In this document: one piece after another, positions 1 through 11,464 of the stretch
How positions within the stretch are numbered: the first letter of the stretch is position 1
Layout of the letters: each line of letters begins with the position of its first letter
DNA from: Wurfbainia villosa
Lineage: Eukaryota; Streptophyta; Magnoliopsida; Zingiberales; Zingiberaceae
Direction of reading: 5' to 3'
NCBI GenBank assembly: GCA_025175895.1
Contig: JAKLTH010000293.1
Span: forward strand, 1-64,000
DNA: 64,000 bases
Translations under genes and position numbers: made by a program
Notes under the pieces: generated by a model
Database searches by the model: none
What the model was told of the DNA's origin: nothing
What the model saw: only the letters and a program-made list of their open reading frames with translations

Positions 1-77
1 ACCCATCGAATTCTACAAGGAGGTCTCTCCTGCAAGCTTGGCCTCGAAGTTCCTTCATGGAGTTCTACGAATTTATC

Positions 78-365
78 CTACATTTCTTGGCGCTGCACAC
101 TCCCCCCAATCCGGTTCACTTCTTGTTGGGGGAGTACATTGTAGAGATGGTTCTTTTCCTTTGAGTTTGCCAAGTACTCTTCCCTTTGCTTTTTAGTCCA
201 TCTAGACTTCTCGATTGGCTTCCCCTCTTCATCCTTAGGTACCTCGAAACCATTTTTCATTATTAATAAAATTTTAAAGTCGGTTTCGAAGAATACCTCC
301 ATTCTCTTCTTCCACCAAGCGAATTCCCTCTCGAACTTCGATAGATGAATATTTGAGTCGGCCAT
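78..365 (-). pseudogene. gag N-terminal fragment of S1
   Basis: This is the start of a copia gag polyprotein, which builds the capsid-like particle. It opens with ATG at 365, just inside the primer-binding site, and runs 95 residues to a stop. It has the copia gag start pattern: aromatic-rich FAWWKKRMEVFF, then a lysine-rich stretch with WTKKQREEY near residues 56-64 that resembles WTEEQIQEF in the gag of element C at 51.8 kb. Zinc knuckles are not reached before the stop. It is either a truncated gag or a frame broken close to the window edge. Sirevirus-type gag is the best reading. Confidence 0.6.
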
Positions 366-413
366 CTCTTGATGTAGTGCTTGTTGCGGCGGTTAGTCCT
401 CGACAAGTGACTT

Positions 414-428
414 GGCTCTGATACCACT
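414..428 (-). other. primer-binding site of S1
   Basis: Reads AGTGGTATCAGAGCC on the minus strand, directly beside the LTR end at 429. It matches the plant initiator-Met tRNA primer signature TGGTATCAGAGC. Confidence 0.85.
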
Positions 429-1387
429 TATTGGGAATCGGTGTTGGCCTGCTAGAGGGGGGTGAATAGTCTTTATCGTAGACGATGATAGTCGTTAGTT
501 GATTGCTCGTCTACAAATACTATTAGCGCAAGCGGAATATACTAATATAAACAATTAAGACAAATGCAAAGAAAGAATAGAAAATACAAACGCTAACACC
601 ACAATGTAACGTGGTTCACGGCCTCGCCGCTAATCCACGGTCCAATTCGTCCCCGGTGAATCACTCCGCAACCAATCCACTATTGGTCTCTCCCTTTAGC
701 CCAAGCAAGGTGGAGGTAAACCTTTACAACAAGAGATCACTCCTTCTTTTACAATAAATATGAAAGAAAACTAGAAGAAGGAGTTTGAGCTTTGTGGGGC
801 ACTTAGTAGAATGTTTTGAGCATGAAGATTAACCATCTATAAGCTCACACCCTCTCTTTTTATAGAGAGGAAGCAATTCTTCCCGTTGAGCACTATCGAT
901 CCCATCGATGCTTTCATCGATCGATGTCCAACTCGGCTCACCGACGTGCCGGATTCGTGGATCCGCGCTGATTCTCCAATAGGATGCTTTCATCGACTTT
1001 GAGTGCCCGTAAGCTCGACTAGCTCTTGTGCTCGTGCATAGTGCGATCAGTCGACTGCTTCCCTTAAGCAGTCAACTGATGTCGACTTGATCCAGCAGTT
1101 AACACCAGTCGATCTCCAATCGACTTGGAGCAGTCGACTTCCGTGACATGGCAGTCGACTAGTACCGAGTAAAAATCAAACTTATCATCCGTTTGAGCTT
1201 CCGACGGTCGAGTAAACCTCAACCCTTACAGTCGAGCCTCCGACACTCAGCCATTCGACCAAGTTCACCTAATGAGATATTTACAATTCACTCATTCCGT
1301 CGTCTCACTCGAAGTCCCTCGCCGAAGCTCTCTTCGTTCGCGGCCACGTCCCTCGGGAGCATCAGGCGCACGACTCTGTAATGCTCC
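429..1387 (-). repeat. S1 5' LTR, distal (3') segment
   Basis: The LTR portion adjoining the primer site. It contains the C-rich/CTCTAG end signature and, at 1048-1160, several CAGTCGACT palindromes (1048-1057, 1131-1140, 1152-1160). It is interrupted at 1387 by A1; GCTCC at 1383-1387 is A1's target duplication. The LTR's terminal base has mutated (CCCAATA instead of CCCAACA). Confidence 0.7.
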
Positions 1388-2562
1388 TGTTAGTAATATA
1401 TGAGAGATGTCCTAAGGAAATCGCCTTATGTATGAACCATTTATATGATAAATGAAGATTCACTATTTGAGTATACATATTTTATGTATTTGATTGGATT
1501 TTAAACTCATTTACTGAATGTCCACGATACGATTCACAGCATGAGAGAATTTGTGATTAGATCACAACTAGTGAGTATCTCTACATGTGTAATTGTGATG
1601 TATCAGAATTATCCCTAGTCGATGAATTGATGGATTTGGACACCATCAATTCTGTCGAGACTAGCACGAGGTATTCTCCTTGGTGTATCCAAGCAGCTGA
1701 TTCTCACTGGCTGGAGACATAGTGATGTCCGGAGTTAATCGTGGATGCTAGTTATGGTAACTAGTTCATTGGAGTGACCAGCCGTAAGACTTCATATGGT
1801 TCTCTGCATATATAGATATGTCAATGAAGTTCTTACTTTGGCTTAAGTGCGATGTTCCTTTGACTTGCGGTATTCAAGTCATCTTGATCATAGAGACTTA
1901 TGCTTTGACATCTTAAGCAAACATCTCTAAGGAGATGTGGACCCGGGATGATTGGGTATAAGTCGAAGTGATCGAAGGTGTTTGAATAGCCTATAAAGGA
2001 TTCACCACTCCTTGCGAGGAGATGTATACCCATGGCCTCTCGTCGGATTGTTACTAAAGTCTTTGGCCAAAGCATTACATGTTTAGAGTAAGGTACTCTT
2101 CGGTACATGTGCAGTAACTAGAATCCGTAGGACGAGGAAATGATGCTTGGGCTAGGTGTGACGTAGTCAGCCTAGTGGGGACTGACACTATAGACCATGT
2201 CCTGAACCAAGTGGGTATAAGATGAGTGAAGGGAATGGGGCACGAATCATTCGAGCTGCTGAAGGGTTTCAGAAATAGTTCGGGATCAACCGTTGATCTT
2301 TTGATTAATTGGGGATCATCGTGTACTACTAGGTGCCACTCATGATGGTTCTATAATTAATGGTTAATTATAGGCGGCCAACATAAAGCGAGAACCTATT
2401 TGGTCACCGCGCGGCGTAATCCAAAGGATTTAAAGCGAGCTTGAGAATGGGATTCTCGGGCCAGAGAAACTAGGTTTGGTTGGACCAAACATAAGCGAGC
2501 ATGAAATGTTTGATCGCAATGGAGCGTGGATGGGCGTGTCTTATGAAAGGCGTAATGGATGA

Positions 2563-2770
2563 ACCAAAATGGTTTGGTTCTAATCAATGGAGGAGAATAA
2601 ACCAAAGGGTTTGGTTTATTTTAAGCGAATGAACCAAAAGTTGGTTGGTTCGTTTTAACTTAAAATAAACCATCATGGTTTGGTTTATTTTAACTTATCT
2701 TAATGGAGGCGGGTTAACGGGCCTAATGGTTATGATCCAATAACCATTAAGAGAATTAGTTCTCTATAAA
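2563..2770 (+). promoter_or_regulatory. LTR promoter of family A: inverted-repeat array plus TATA box
   Basis: Several AACCAAA/TTTGGTT inverted repeats lie within about 135 bp (2563-2697). They are followed by the TATA box TCTATAAAGA at 2763-2770. The same layout occurs in the other A-family LTRs (TATA near 9838 on plus, and near 12795 and 19573 on minus). The box marks the likely U3/R transition; the start site itself cannot be seen. Confidence 0.6.
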
Positions 2771-2968
2771 GAGGGCTTAAGGGATGGTTAAGCCCTAATC
2801 CACAACCCTAAGTTGCCGCCCTCTCCTTGGAGAAATTCGCTAACTCTCCTCCTCCTTGTGTGCCGCCCACCTTGAGGCTCCAGCCGGCGTCGAAGGCTGC
2901 TTCCTTCCCCTGTTTGGCATCAAGGTGAGCTCTATCTCCCTTGGTTGGCGGCGCCTATCACCTCCACC

Positions 2969-2994
2969 AAGCTGTCCAGTTTTCTGGACAGCTT
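2969..2994 (+). other. hairpin in the transcribed part of the A-family LTR
   Basis: AAGCTGTCCAG and CTGGACAGCTT form an 11-bp perfect stem around a TTTT loop, about 200 bp downstream of the TATA box. It recurs at 10104-10129 and, inverted, at 19316-19341. It is disrupted in the left LTR of A2. Confidence 0.6.
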
Positions 2995-3527
2995 GTTCTC
3001 CTCTCGTCGGGCGTCGTTTGGGCGGCGGTTAGAGCTCGACAGCGGCTAACTTACGGGATTGATCTCCGGTAATCCTCTGAGGTGGAGGGCGAAGGATTCG
3101 TCAATTGGTTGTGAATACCTCTCGGAGAAGCGAGTTTTGAGGACTTCGTATTAGGATCCGAATTTGGATTGGATCGTGATCATCTCTCGATCACGTCGTC
3201 TTCAACGAGGCTAGTAACCGTGCGAAGGCGAAGCTCGTGCTTAGCGAAGTCATCGAGGAACTCGGCGTGGATACGGATAGAGGCGATTCTAGCGAGGATC
3301 GTTCCGGTTGATGCCGTTCCCGCTACACGTCATACGAAAGGTATAACGTAGATAAATTTCCTTTTATTGCAAATTTAAATTTACGGTTATGTCTACACTT
3401 GTTGTAATATGCATGCGTGCGTTGTGTGTGTTGTAATAAATGTAGATTTATTATTTTTATTGCTTCCGCTGTGTTCATGTTTACGAAACATGATCGAACA
3501 CACACACGCGGTCTTAGAAACCCAACA

Positions 3528-3543
3528 AAGGGTATATCGAGCC
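3528..3543 (+). other. degenerate primer-binding site of A1
   Basis: The position directly after the LTR reads AAGGGTATATCGAGCC, where A2 has GTGGTATCAGAGCC. The flanking sequence is the same in both copies, so this is a damaged tRNA-iMet primer site. Confidence 0.65.
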
Positions 3544-4807
3544 CAGGTTGTGTTTCGACATAATCGTAAAAATGGTTTTGCGATAGTCATAATGTATTTC
3601 TAGAAATTTTCTAATTTTGGAAATTTAGAAGTATTTATGGAAATTTTTCAATTTTGGAAAGTCTAGAAGTATTTATGGAAATCTTCCACTTTTGGAAAGT
3701 TGGAAGTATTTATGGAAATTGATATTTTCCATAAATAAAATATTTGATTAGATTCTGGAAATTTGTTTCCTAATTTAATCATGATTTGATTTGAGAAATC
3801 AAATCTTAAAATATTTTATTTCCATAAGTAGTTTTGATGATTTAGGAAATTGGTTTCCTAAATAGATTTTCCTTAATCAAATTATTTTCATAAATAAAAT
3901 ATGTGATTAGATTTGGAAATTTGTTTCCTAATTCAATCATGATTTGATTTGGAGAATCAAATCTTAAACATATTTTATTTCCATAAATAGTTATGACAAA
4001 TAAGGAAATTATGTACATGACATAATTGTATGTCATGTAATTGCATTAGATGCATATCATTATGTCATGCGTGTCGTGACATGTAGATGTATGTCATGCC
4101 ATGTAGATAATAGTTATTTGCATGCAAAGAGGATGAGACATAAAAACCCTAACTCAATATTAAAGCTTACACCTTCCATTAATATGGTTAGAACCAGAGT
4201 TCTGTTTCTTGTTTGGGTTGTTGGACTCACTCCAAGCCCGGCTCGAACCTGAACATGTTCAAATCATTGGAATAGTTTAACTCTAATATGGTAAGAGTCA
4301 GAGGTCAATCGTTAGTTTGGGTTGTTGGACTCACTCCAAGCCTGGCTAATTGGTTGAATGCGCTCTAACCATATTAAAACTATTTCGCGATTAATGGGTT
4401 GGCTCTAACTTGGAGCATCGATTTGTTGGACTCACTCCAAGGTCGATGTGAAGAGAGGTGAAGTTGGGTGCTATGCATATGATGCATACTTGTTAATGTG
4501 TTAACAACCCAATGTATGTGTAAACATTCAATTAGTTGATAGCACATTGTGATAGTTACATATACATGATATGTAATCGGTATACTTGATACCCACCATC
4601 ATAGCTAAGAATGGCTTGTTGGACTCACTCCAAGGTTGTTCTTATCTATATTGGATATCAGCCCATTCGGAGATTGACCTACGATCTCCCGAATTGATTT
4701 CAAGGGTTTTTGAATTCGAAAAATGAATGGGATTTATAAATGTATATTGATGCATTTTAAAAATCATCTTTCTCATATATGCTCATTTTGTATTTCTAAA
4801 ATTGATC
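3544..4807 (+). other. A1 leader (untranslated region between primer site and gag)
   Basis: Non-coding. Positions 3600-4010 are AT-rich with repeated ATTTATGGAAAT-like blocks. Positions 4221-4633 carry four copies of TTGGACTCACTCCAA (4221, 4325, 4426, 4619), each able to fold as a TTGGA/TCCAA hairpin. Spacing is about 100 bp or twice that. The homologous leader of A2 has four matching units. Confidence 0.7.
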
Positions 4808-5381
4808 ATGTTGTCTTTTAATTTGCGTTCCATTTTGGATTCGAATAAATTGACTGCGTCGAACTTCTTGGACTGGCTTAGAAACTTGAGAATTGTTCTC
4901 AAGGTGAAAAGCTTGCGTATGTCCTCGAAGTGCCTCTTCCCGCCCATCCTAGTGACGATGCAACTCCGGACCAATTGTTGGTCTATCAGAAACATGTGAC
5001 TGATTCTGAACTGACAAGTTGCATCATGCTAGCCGCGATGGAACCCAAGCTACGAAAGCAGCATGAGCATATGGATGCTCATATCGTAGTCCTTCATCTT
5101 TATGAGTTGTTTGATAAGCAAGTGAGATTCGAAAGGTTCGAAGTCTCCAAGCTCCTCTTCACCTCTGAGATGCAAGAAGATTCATCTGTGGTACTGCTCA
5201 ACATGCTGAAGACTGTGGAGCCTTCTGAGAAGCATGAGCAGGGGACGGTGTTGTTAGTTGATTCCTCGAAGAAAGGTTCTAAGAGGGAGTCAAAGGAACA
5301 ACAGAAGGGGAAGAAGAAAAGGCTAAAAAGGCAATCAGCTGCCATCATTATGGCAAGTAGGGCCATTTGCGAAGAAAGTGC
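4808..5381 (+). pseudogene. A1 gag (broken)
   Basis: The capsid-forming gag of a copia element. ATG at 4808 opens a frame whose early part has LDWLRNLRIVL, typical of TNT1-type gag. A frameshift near 4915 moves the homology into another frame, which holds DATPDQLLVYQKHVTDSE and the MLAAMEP motif. The C-terminal end is Lys-rich. The zinc knuckle at 5340-5381 is ruined: one Cys codon reads Tyr, and the Trp between the Gly residues is a TAG stop. The middle looks shortened compared with B2. Confidence 0.75.
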
Positions 5382-5783
5382 AAGATTTATCTTGAGTCCG
5401 TGAAGAAGGATAAGGCATCGGATGCCCCATCTTCTTCAGAAATCTTCTTTATTGATTGTCGTTATATTATCTCGGACACTTGGGTATTTGATACTGGGTG
5501 TGGCTCACATATATGTAATGACATACATGAGCTAAGGAATAGAAGAAGACTCGTCAAGGGAGAGTCAAATTTATGTGTTGGGAATGGAGCAACGGTTGCT
5601 GCACTCGCCATCGAAACATATTTGTTGGAACTCCCTATAGGACTTGTCTTAGAACTGGACAATTGCTTTTATGTTCCTTCATTGATAAAGAACATCATTT
5701 CTATTTCTTGTTTAAATAGAAATGGGTACCATTTGACTTTTAGTAACAATTGTTGTTACATAACTTTGAATGGAGTTCTTTAA
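5382..5783 (+). pseudogene. A1 protease region
   Basis: Aspartic protease of the gag-pol polyprotein. WVFDTGCGSHICND near 5479-5523 contains the catalytic DTG triad. Downstream, VGNGATVAALAIET and FYVPSLIKNIISISCL are the conserved copia protease stretch leading to the GAG-pre-integrase domain. A stop at 5781-5783 interrupts continuation into integrase. Confidence 0.8.
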
Positions 5784-6660
5784 AGGACTGGAACTTTAAG
5801 CAATGGTATTTATACGTTGGACGTATCCAGTGATATTTTCAATTTCGAAGCGAGCAACAAGCGTGCTCGAAAAGATAATCAATTAGACTCCTACATGTGG
5901 TATTGTCGTCTTGGCCATGTAAGCAAGAAACGCATGTCCGAATTACACCGATGTGGAATTCTAGAATCGTTTGAATAGGATTCATACGATACATGCGAAT
6001 CATGCTTAAAAGGCAAGATGACTAAGTTACCTTTTGGAAAAGGTGAGCAGTGGGAGAGTTACTAGGTCTAATACATACTGATGTATGTGGACCTATGTCA
6101 ACTCAAGCTTTAGGAGGCTATAGCTACTTCATTACCTTCACCGATGATCACTCACGGTTTGGGTATATGTTCTTGATGAAACACAAGTCTGAAGCCTTTG
6201 AAAGGTTCAAAGAATTCAGAAATGAAGTAGAGAAACAACATGACAAGAGTATTAAAATACTTCGATCGGATCGAGGTAGTGAATACTTAAGTCAAGAGTT
6301 TCTTGATTATCTAAGAGACAATGGCATATTGTCTCAATGGACTCCGCCATATACACCACAGCATAATGGTGTATCTGAGAGGCGAACGACCTTGTTGGAC
6401 ATGGTCAGTCAATGATGAATCATGCGACTCTTCCCAAGTCCTTTTGGGGTTATGCACTTGAACAATTGTTTACTTGTTAAGCAGAATGCCTACAGGTAGT
6501 CTCAACTACTCCATATGAGATATGGAATAGTAAGAAACCTCATGTATCTTACTTGAAGATATGGGGTTGTCTGCTTATGTGAAGCGGTATGTCGGACAAA
6601 TTGGATGCTAAGTCGATATATGTCTATTTATTAGATACCCTAAGGAAACAAGGGGTTACC
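5784..6660 (+). pseudogene. A1 integrase region
   Basis: The N-terminal HHCC zinc finger lies at about 5885-6020. Its first His is replaced by Tyr (YCRLGH where A2 has HCRLGH), and a stop occurs near 5978. The catalytic core is open from 6050 to 6415. The DDE triad is visible: Asp in HTDVCGP, Asp in LRSDRGSEY, Glu in NGVSERR. After 6415 the frame is lost, but integrase-like fragments continue (PKSFWGYAL, YLKIWGC) to about 6660. Confidence 0.8.
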
Positions 6661-6662
6661 AA

Positions 6663-8400
6663 TTCTATCATCCTGTGGAACAAAAGGTGTTTGTTTCAAG
6701 GCATGCTGTGTTTCTAGAGAAAGAGTTTCTCTTGCAAGAAAACAGTGGGAGTGTCGTGGAGCTTGAGGAGGCTCGAGAGACTCAAATAGACATTGATGAG
6801 ATACCTGGTGAAGCACAACAGCCGACAACTCATAGTGATGAGCAATCGGCTGGACCTACTGTAACACCACATCTTCGTAGATTTGGTAGAACACAAAACA
6901 TTCTTGAGAGGTATGGATTTCTCGTAAGTGAATCGAACGACGTGTTACTCATTGATGATGAGGAGCCTACCAGTTATGAAGAAGTGCTGACAAGTTCAGA
7001 AAGGGATAAGTGGCTTGGTGTCATGAAGTCGGAAATGGATTCCATGTATGAAAACCAAGTTTGGAACTTGGTTGACCCACCTGAAGGGATAAAGCCTATA
7101 GGGTGCAAGTGGGTTTTCAAGAAGAAAATCGACATGGATGGTAATGTGATTACCTATAAGGCTAGATTGGTGGCGAAAGGATATCGTCAAAAATAAGGTG
7201 TTGATTATGACGAAACCTATTCGCCTGTAGCTATGCTTAAATCCATTCGGATGCTCGCCATAGCGGCTCATTATGATTATGAGATATGGCGGATGGATGT
7301 GAAAAATAACTTTCCTTAATGGAAACCGCTCGAGGGCGTGTATATGATACGGCTGAGGGTTTCACATCGGTTGATAAAACCAAGGTATGCAAATTGCGAT
7401 GGTCCATATATGGATTGAAGCAAGCATCCAGGAGCTGGAATATCCGTTTTGATGAGACAATCAAAAAGTTTGATTTCTCACAAAATCCAGACGAACCTTG
7501 TGTGTACAAGAAGGTTAGTGGGAGTGCAGTCGTATTCCTAGTATTGTATGTCGATGACATACTACTTATAGGAAATGATGTTTCAATCTTACAATCAGTG
7601 AAGGTTTGGTTATCCAAGACATTCTCCATGAAAGACCTGGGAGAAGCAACCTACATCCTCGGGATTAAGATCTATAGAGATAGATCGAAACGGTTGCTTG
7701 GTCTTTCGCAGTCTACATATATAGACCGAGTGCTAAAGAGGTTTAGCATGTCGAAATCCAAGAAAGGTTTCCTACCCATCAGGCATGGGTACACCTTTCG
7801 AAGTCTATGTGTCCGTGCACAGAAGACGAGAGGATTTGCATGAGTAAGATTCCCTATGCATCCGCAATAGGATCTATCATGTATGCTATGTTATGTACAA
7901 GGCCCGATGTATCGTACGCTCTGAGTGTCACGAGCAGATACCAGTCTGATCCAGGAATGGATCATTGGGCGGCTGTTAAGATGATCCTTAAGTATTTGAG
8001 AAGAACTAAGGATATGTTCCTAATATATGGAGAAGGGTACATGGTGATACGTGGGTATATGGATGCGACTCGGATGCACAAGGATGATTCCATGTCTTTG
8101 TGCAGGTATGTATTCACCGGAATGGGCGCAATAAGTTGGAAGGTTCCAAGCTTGACACTATAGCGGATTCTTCCACTAAGGCGAGAATACATTGTAGCTT
8201 TAGGAAGTAGCAAAGGCGGTTTGGATCAAGAAGTTCATCTCGAACTTGATGTGGTCTCATCAATGATCCAAACATGTGCTTCGCCGCTATCATCTTGTCA
8301 GAGAGATCATCAGTAGGAACGAAATACAAATCAAGAAAATTCCCACTGAAAGGAACTTAGCGGATCCTTTGACTAAAGCATTACCTCAAAGTAAGTTTGA
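6663..8400 (+). pseudogene. A1 reverse transcriptase and RNase H (broken)
   Basis: Copies element RNA into DNA and removes the RNA strand. Positions 6675-7196 carry the RT start (PIGCKWVFKKK, ARLVAKGY) and end in a TAA where CAA would be expected. Homology resumes at once (VDYDETYSPVA). Positions 7319-7843 hold SIYGLKQASRSW and the catalytic YVDD at about 7545-7557. Positions 7807-8163 contain the linker and RNase H start (SAIGSIMYAMLCTRPDVSYAL). The tail to 8400 is in several frames. At least three breaks are present. Confidence 0.85.
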
Positions 8401-8452
8401 GGGTCATGTTCGAGCTTATGGTATTGGATACCGTAGCGATTGGCAATAGGCC

Positions 8453-8463
8453 AAGTGGGAGTC
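8453..8463 (+). other. polypurine tract of A1
   Basis: AAGTGGGAGTC directly before the 3' LTR; plus-strand DNA synthesis primes here. The mirrored tract lies next to the left LTR of A2 at 14096. Confidence 0.8.
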
Positions 8464-10679
8464 TGTTAGTAATATATGAGAGATGTCCTAAGGCAATCGC
8501 CTTATGTATGAACCATTTATATGATAAATGAAGATTCACTATTTGAGTATACATGTTTTATGTATTTGATTGGATCTTAAACTCATTTACTGAATGTCCA
8601 CGATACGATTCACGGCATGAGAGAATTTGTGATTGGATCACAACTAGTGAGTATCTCTACATGTGTAATTGTGATGTATCGAATTATCCTAGTCGATGAA
8701 TTGATGGATTTGGACACCATCAATTCACGAGACTATACGCACGAGTATACTCCTTGGTGTATCCAAGCGGTGATTCTCACCGGAGACATTGTGATGTCCG
8801 GAGTTAATCGTGGATGCTAGTTATGGTAACTAGTTCATTGGAGTGACCAGCCATAAGACTTCATATGGTTCTCTGCATATATAGATATGTCAATGAAGTT
8901 CTTACTGTGGCTTAAGTGCGATGTTCCTTTGACTTGCGGTATTCAAGTCATCTTGATCATAGAGACTTATGCTTTGACATCTTAAGTAAACATCTCTAAG
9001 GAGATGTGGACCCGGGATGATTGGGTATAAGTCGAAGTGATCGAAGGTGTTTGAATAGCCTATAAAGGATTCACCACTCCTTGCGAGGAGATGTATACCC
9101 ATGGCCTCTCGTCGGATTGTTACTAAAGTCTTTGGCCAAAGCATTACATGTTTAGAGTAAGGTACTCTTGATACATGTGCGATAACTAGAATCAGTGGGA
9201 CGAGGAAATGATGCTTGGGCTAGGTGTGGCGTAGTCGACCTAGTGGGGACACTATAGACCATGTCAGAACCAAGTGGGTATAAGATGAGTGAAGGGAATG
9301 GGGCACGAATCATTCGAGCTGCTGAAGGGTTTCAGAAATAGTTCTGGATCAACCGTTGATCTTTTCGGTTAATTGGGGATCATGATGTACTACTAGGTGT
9401 CACTCATGATCGTTCTATAATTAATGGTTAATTATAGACGGCCAACATAAACCGAGAACCTATTTGGTCACACGCACAACGAGCGTAATCCAAAGGATTT
9501 AAAACGAGCTTGAGAATGAGATTCTCAGACCGAGAGAAACTAGGTTTGGTTGGACCAAACATAAAGCGAGCATGAAATCGTTTCAGTCGCAATGGAAGCG
9601 TGGATGGGCCGAGTCTTATGAAGACGTAATGGATGAACCAAAATGGTTTGGTTCTAATCCAATGGAGGAGAATAAACCAAAGGGTTTGGTTTATTTTAAA
9701 CGAATGAACCAAAAGTTGGTTCGGTTCGTTTTAACTTAAAATAAACCATCATGGTTTGGTTTATTTTAACTTATCTTAATGGAGCGGGTTAACGGGCCTA
9801 ATGGTTATGATCCAATAACCATTAAGAGAATTAGTTCTCTATAAAAGAGGGCTTAAGGGATGGTTTAAGCCCTAATCCACAACCCTAAGTTGCCGCCCAC
9901 CTCTCCTTGGAGAAATTCGGAGCTAACTCTCCTCCTCCTTGCCACCGCCCACCTTGAGGCTCCAACCGGCATCCAGAAGGCTGCTTCCTTCCCCCTCGCC
10001 GGCGTCGAGCTGCTGCCGGTTAGTGCTCCGGTGATCTCCTTCAAGTTTGGCATCAAGGTGAGCTCTATCTCCCTTGGTTGGCCGGCGCCTATCACCTCCA
10101 CCAAAGCTGTCCAGTTTTCTGGACAGCTTGTTCTCCTCTCGTCGGAGCGTCGTTTGGACGGCGGTTAGAGCTCCGACAGCGGCTAACTTACCGGGGATTC
10201 GATCTCCGGTAATCCTCTGAGGTGGAGGACGAAGGATTCGTCAATTGGTTGACGAATACCTCTCCGGAGAAGCGAGTTTTGAGAACTCGTATTAGGATCC
10301 GAATTTGGATTCGGATCGTGATCATCTCTCGATCACGTCGTCTTCAACACGAGGCTAGTAACCCATACGAAGACGAAGCTCGTGGCTTAGCGAAGTCATC
10401 CCGAGGAACTCGGCGTGGATACGGATAGAGACGATTCTAGCGAGGATCGTTCCGGTTGATGTCGTTCCCGCTACACGTCATACGAAAGGTATAACGTAGA
10501 TAAATTTCCTTTTATTGCAAATTTAAATTTACGGTTATGTCTACACTTGTTGTAATATGCATGCGTGCGTTGTGTGTGTTGTAATAAATGTAGATTTATT
10601 ATTTTTATTGCTTCTGCTGTGTTCATGTTTACGAAACGTGATCGAACACACACACGCCGCGGTGCCGGAAACACCAACA
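8464..10679 (+). repeat. A1 3' LTR
   Basis: 2216 bp, starting TGTTAG and ending CAACA. Followed by the GCTCC target duplication at 10680-10684. Longer than its partner because of many short indels, mostly around CG- and CNG-rich spots. Confidence 0.92.
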
Positions 10680-10684
10680 GCTCC

Positions 10685-10951
10685 TTCGCGTCTCTTGCCC
10701 TCAAAGTCTGCTTCCTTGGCTTCGCTTCAAGTCATCTCATCCGGCGGTCCCTTGGCAGCATCAAGCGCACGGCTCTACAATGCTCCTTCTCCGACTCAAG
10801 CACGAGATTGTGAGCGGTGACACTTGCCTAAGCTCCATGTGCGAATTACTAAGTCCTGCAAGACTCCAACGCACATATCAAATCCAATCATCCTAACTTA
10901 AAACCTTTGCCACACACATCAAAACCATATCACGGGTTGATTGTCCTAACA
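10685..10951 (-). repeat. S1 5' LTR, proximal (5') segment
   Basis: Continues S1's LTR after the A1 insertion. The minus-strand LTR start TGTTAGGACAATC is at 10951. A unit at 10749-10786 is a diverged copy of 1351-1387, so S1's LTR carries a tandem repeat of about 100 bp that A1 interrupted. Confidence 0.65.
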
Positions 10952-11464
10952 ATGAAGAGCTAGCTATAAAGGGTTACAGCAATGTCAGCTTCTAAACTGA
11001 CCAGGATGATTATAGATCACAGTCAGGGTTCGTGTTTTGCTTGAATGGTGGCACTGTGTGATAGAAGAGTTCAAAGCAGGACACAGTTGCTGATTCTACA
11101 ATAGAGGCCGAGTATATCGCTGCATCAGAGGCAGCAAAAGAGGCAGTTTGGATCCGCAAGTTCATTACTGAGCTTAGGGTGGTTCCTAGCATAGTAGATC
11201 CTATAGAGCTCTATTGTGACAAAAATGGAGCGATTGCGCAGGCTAAGAAACCTCGCTCACACCAGCGGACCAAACACATACTATGACACTTCCATCTCAT
11301 TCGGGAGATTATCGATAGAGGAGATGTAAAGATTTGCAGAGTACCCACATAGGCTAACATCGCAGATCCCTTGACCAAGCTTTGGCACAGAAAAAGCATG
11401 ATGGTCACACTAGGTCATTGGGTATTAGATACTATAGTGATTGACACTAGTGCTAGTGGGAGAT
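10952..11464 (+). pseudogene. B1: RNase H end of a B-family copia element
   Basis: Matches the C-terminal RNase H of B2 (60170-60480). It encodes the segment around DQDDYRSQSGFVFCLNGGT, then EAEYIAASEAAKEAVWIRKF and KHIL-type residues. In-frame stops interrupt it (TGA near 11059 and near 11285). It retains about 166 bp (around 11124-11289) that B2 has lost. The polypurine tract GTGGGAGAT closes it at 11464. The rest of B1 pol lies beyond the left window edge, on the far side of S1. Confidence 0.8.

Larger units (their letters stand above)
1388..3527 (+). repeat. A1 5' LTR
   Basis: 2140 bp, homologous throughout to 8464-10679 and, inverted, to 12084-14095 and 18775-20935. It holds an AACCA/TGGTT inverted-repeat array (2563-2697), a TATA box (2763-2770) and an 11-bp-stem hairpin (2969-2994). 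Differences from its partner LTR are mostly short indels and swaps near C/G-rich spots. Confidence 0.92.
1388..10679 (+). mobile_element. A1: Ty1/copia retrotransposon (Tork-like), degenerate but structurally complete
   Basis: Two LTRs of about 2.1-2.2 kb (TGTTAG...CAACA) flank a copia-order interior: gag, protease, integrase, RT, RNase H. The target duplication GCTCC is perfect (1383-1387 and 10680-10684). The polypurine tract is at 8453-8463. The primer site at 3528 is mutated. The pol frame is broken by stops and frameshifts, so this copy cannot act alone. A2 at 12084 belongs to the same family. The protein resembles TNT1/Tork-clade pol; the exact lineage is not certain. Confidence 0.92.
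1..10951 (-). mobile_element. S1: Sirevirus-type Ty1/copia element, 5' part only, interrupted by A1
   Basis: Read on the minus strand from 10951 leftward: an LTR starting TGTTAGGAC, a primer-binding site at 414-428, and a gag start at 365. The rest of gag and all of pol lie beyond the left window edge. The LTR end next to the primer site has the C-rich tract and CTCTAG (mirrored as ctagaggggggtgaat near 455-470) that is typical of Sirevirus LTR ends. The element sits in the RNase H region of B1: the flank from 10952 continues the reading frame seen intact near 60170. A1 is nested in its LTR. Confidence 0.75.
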
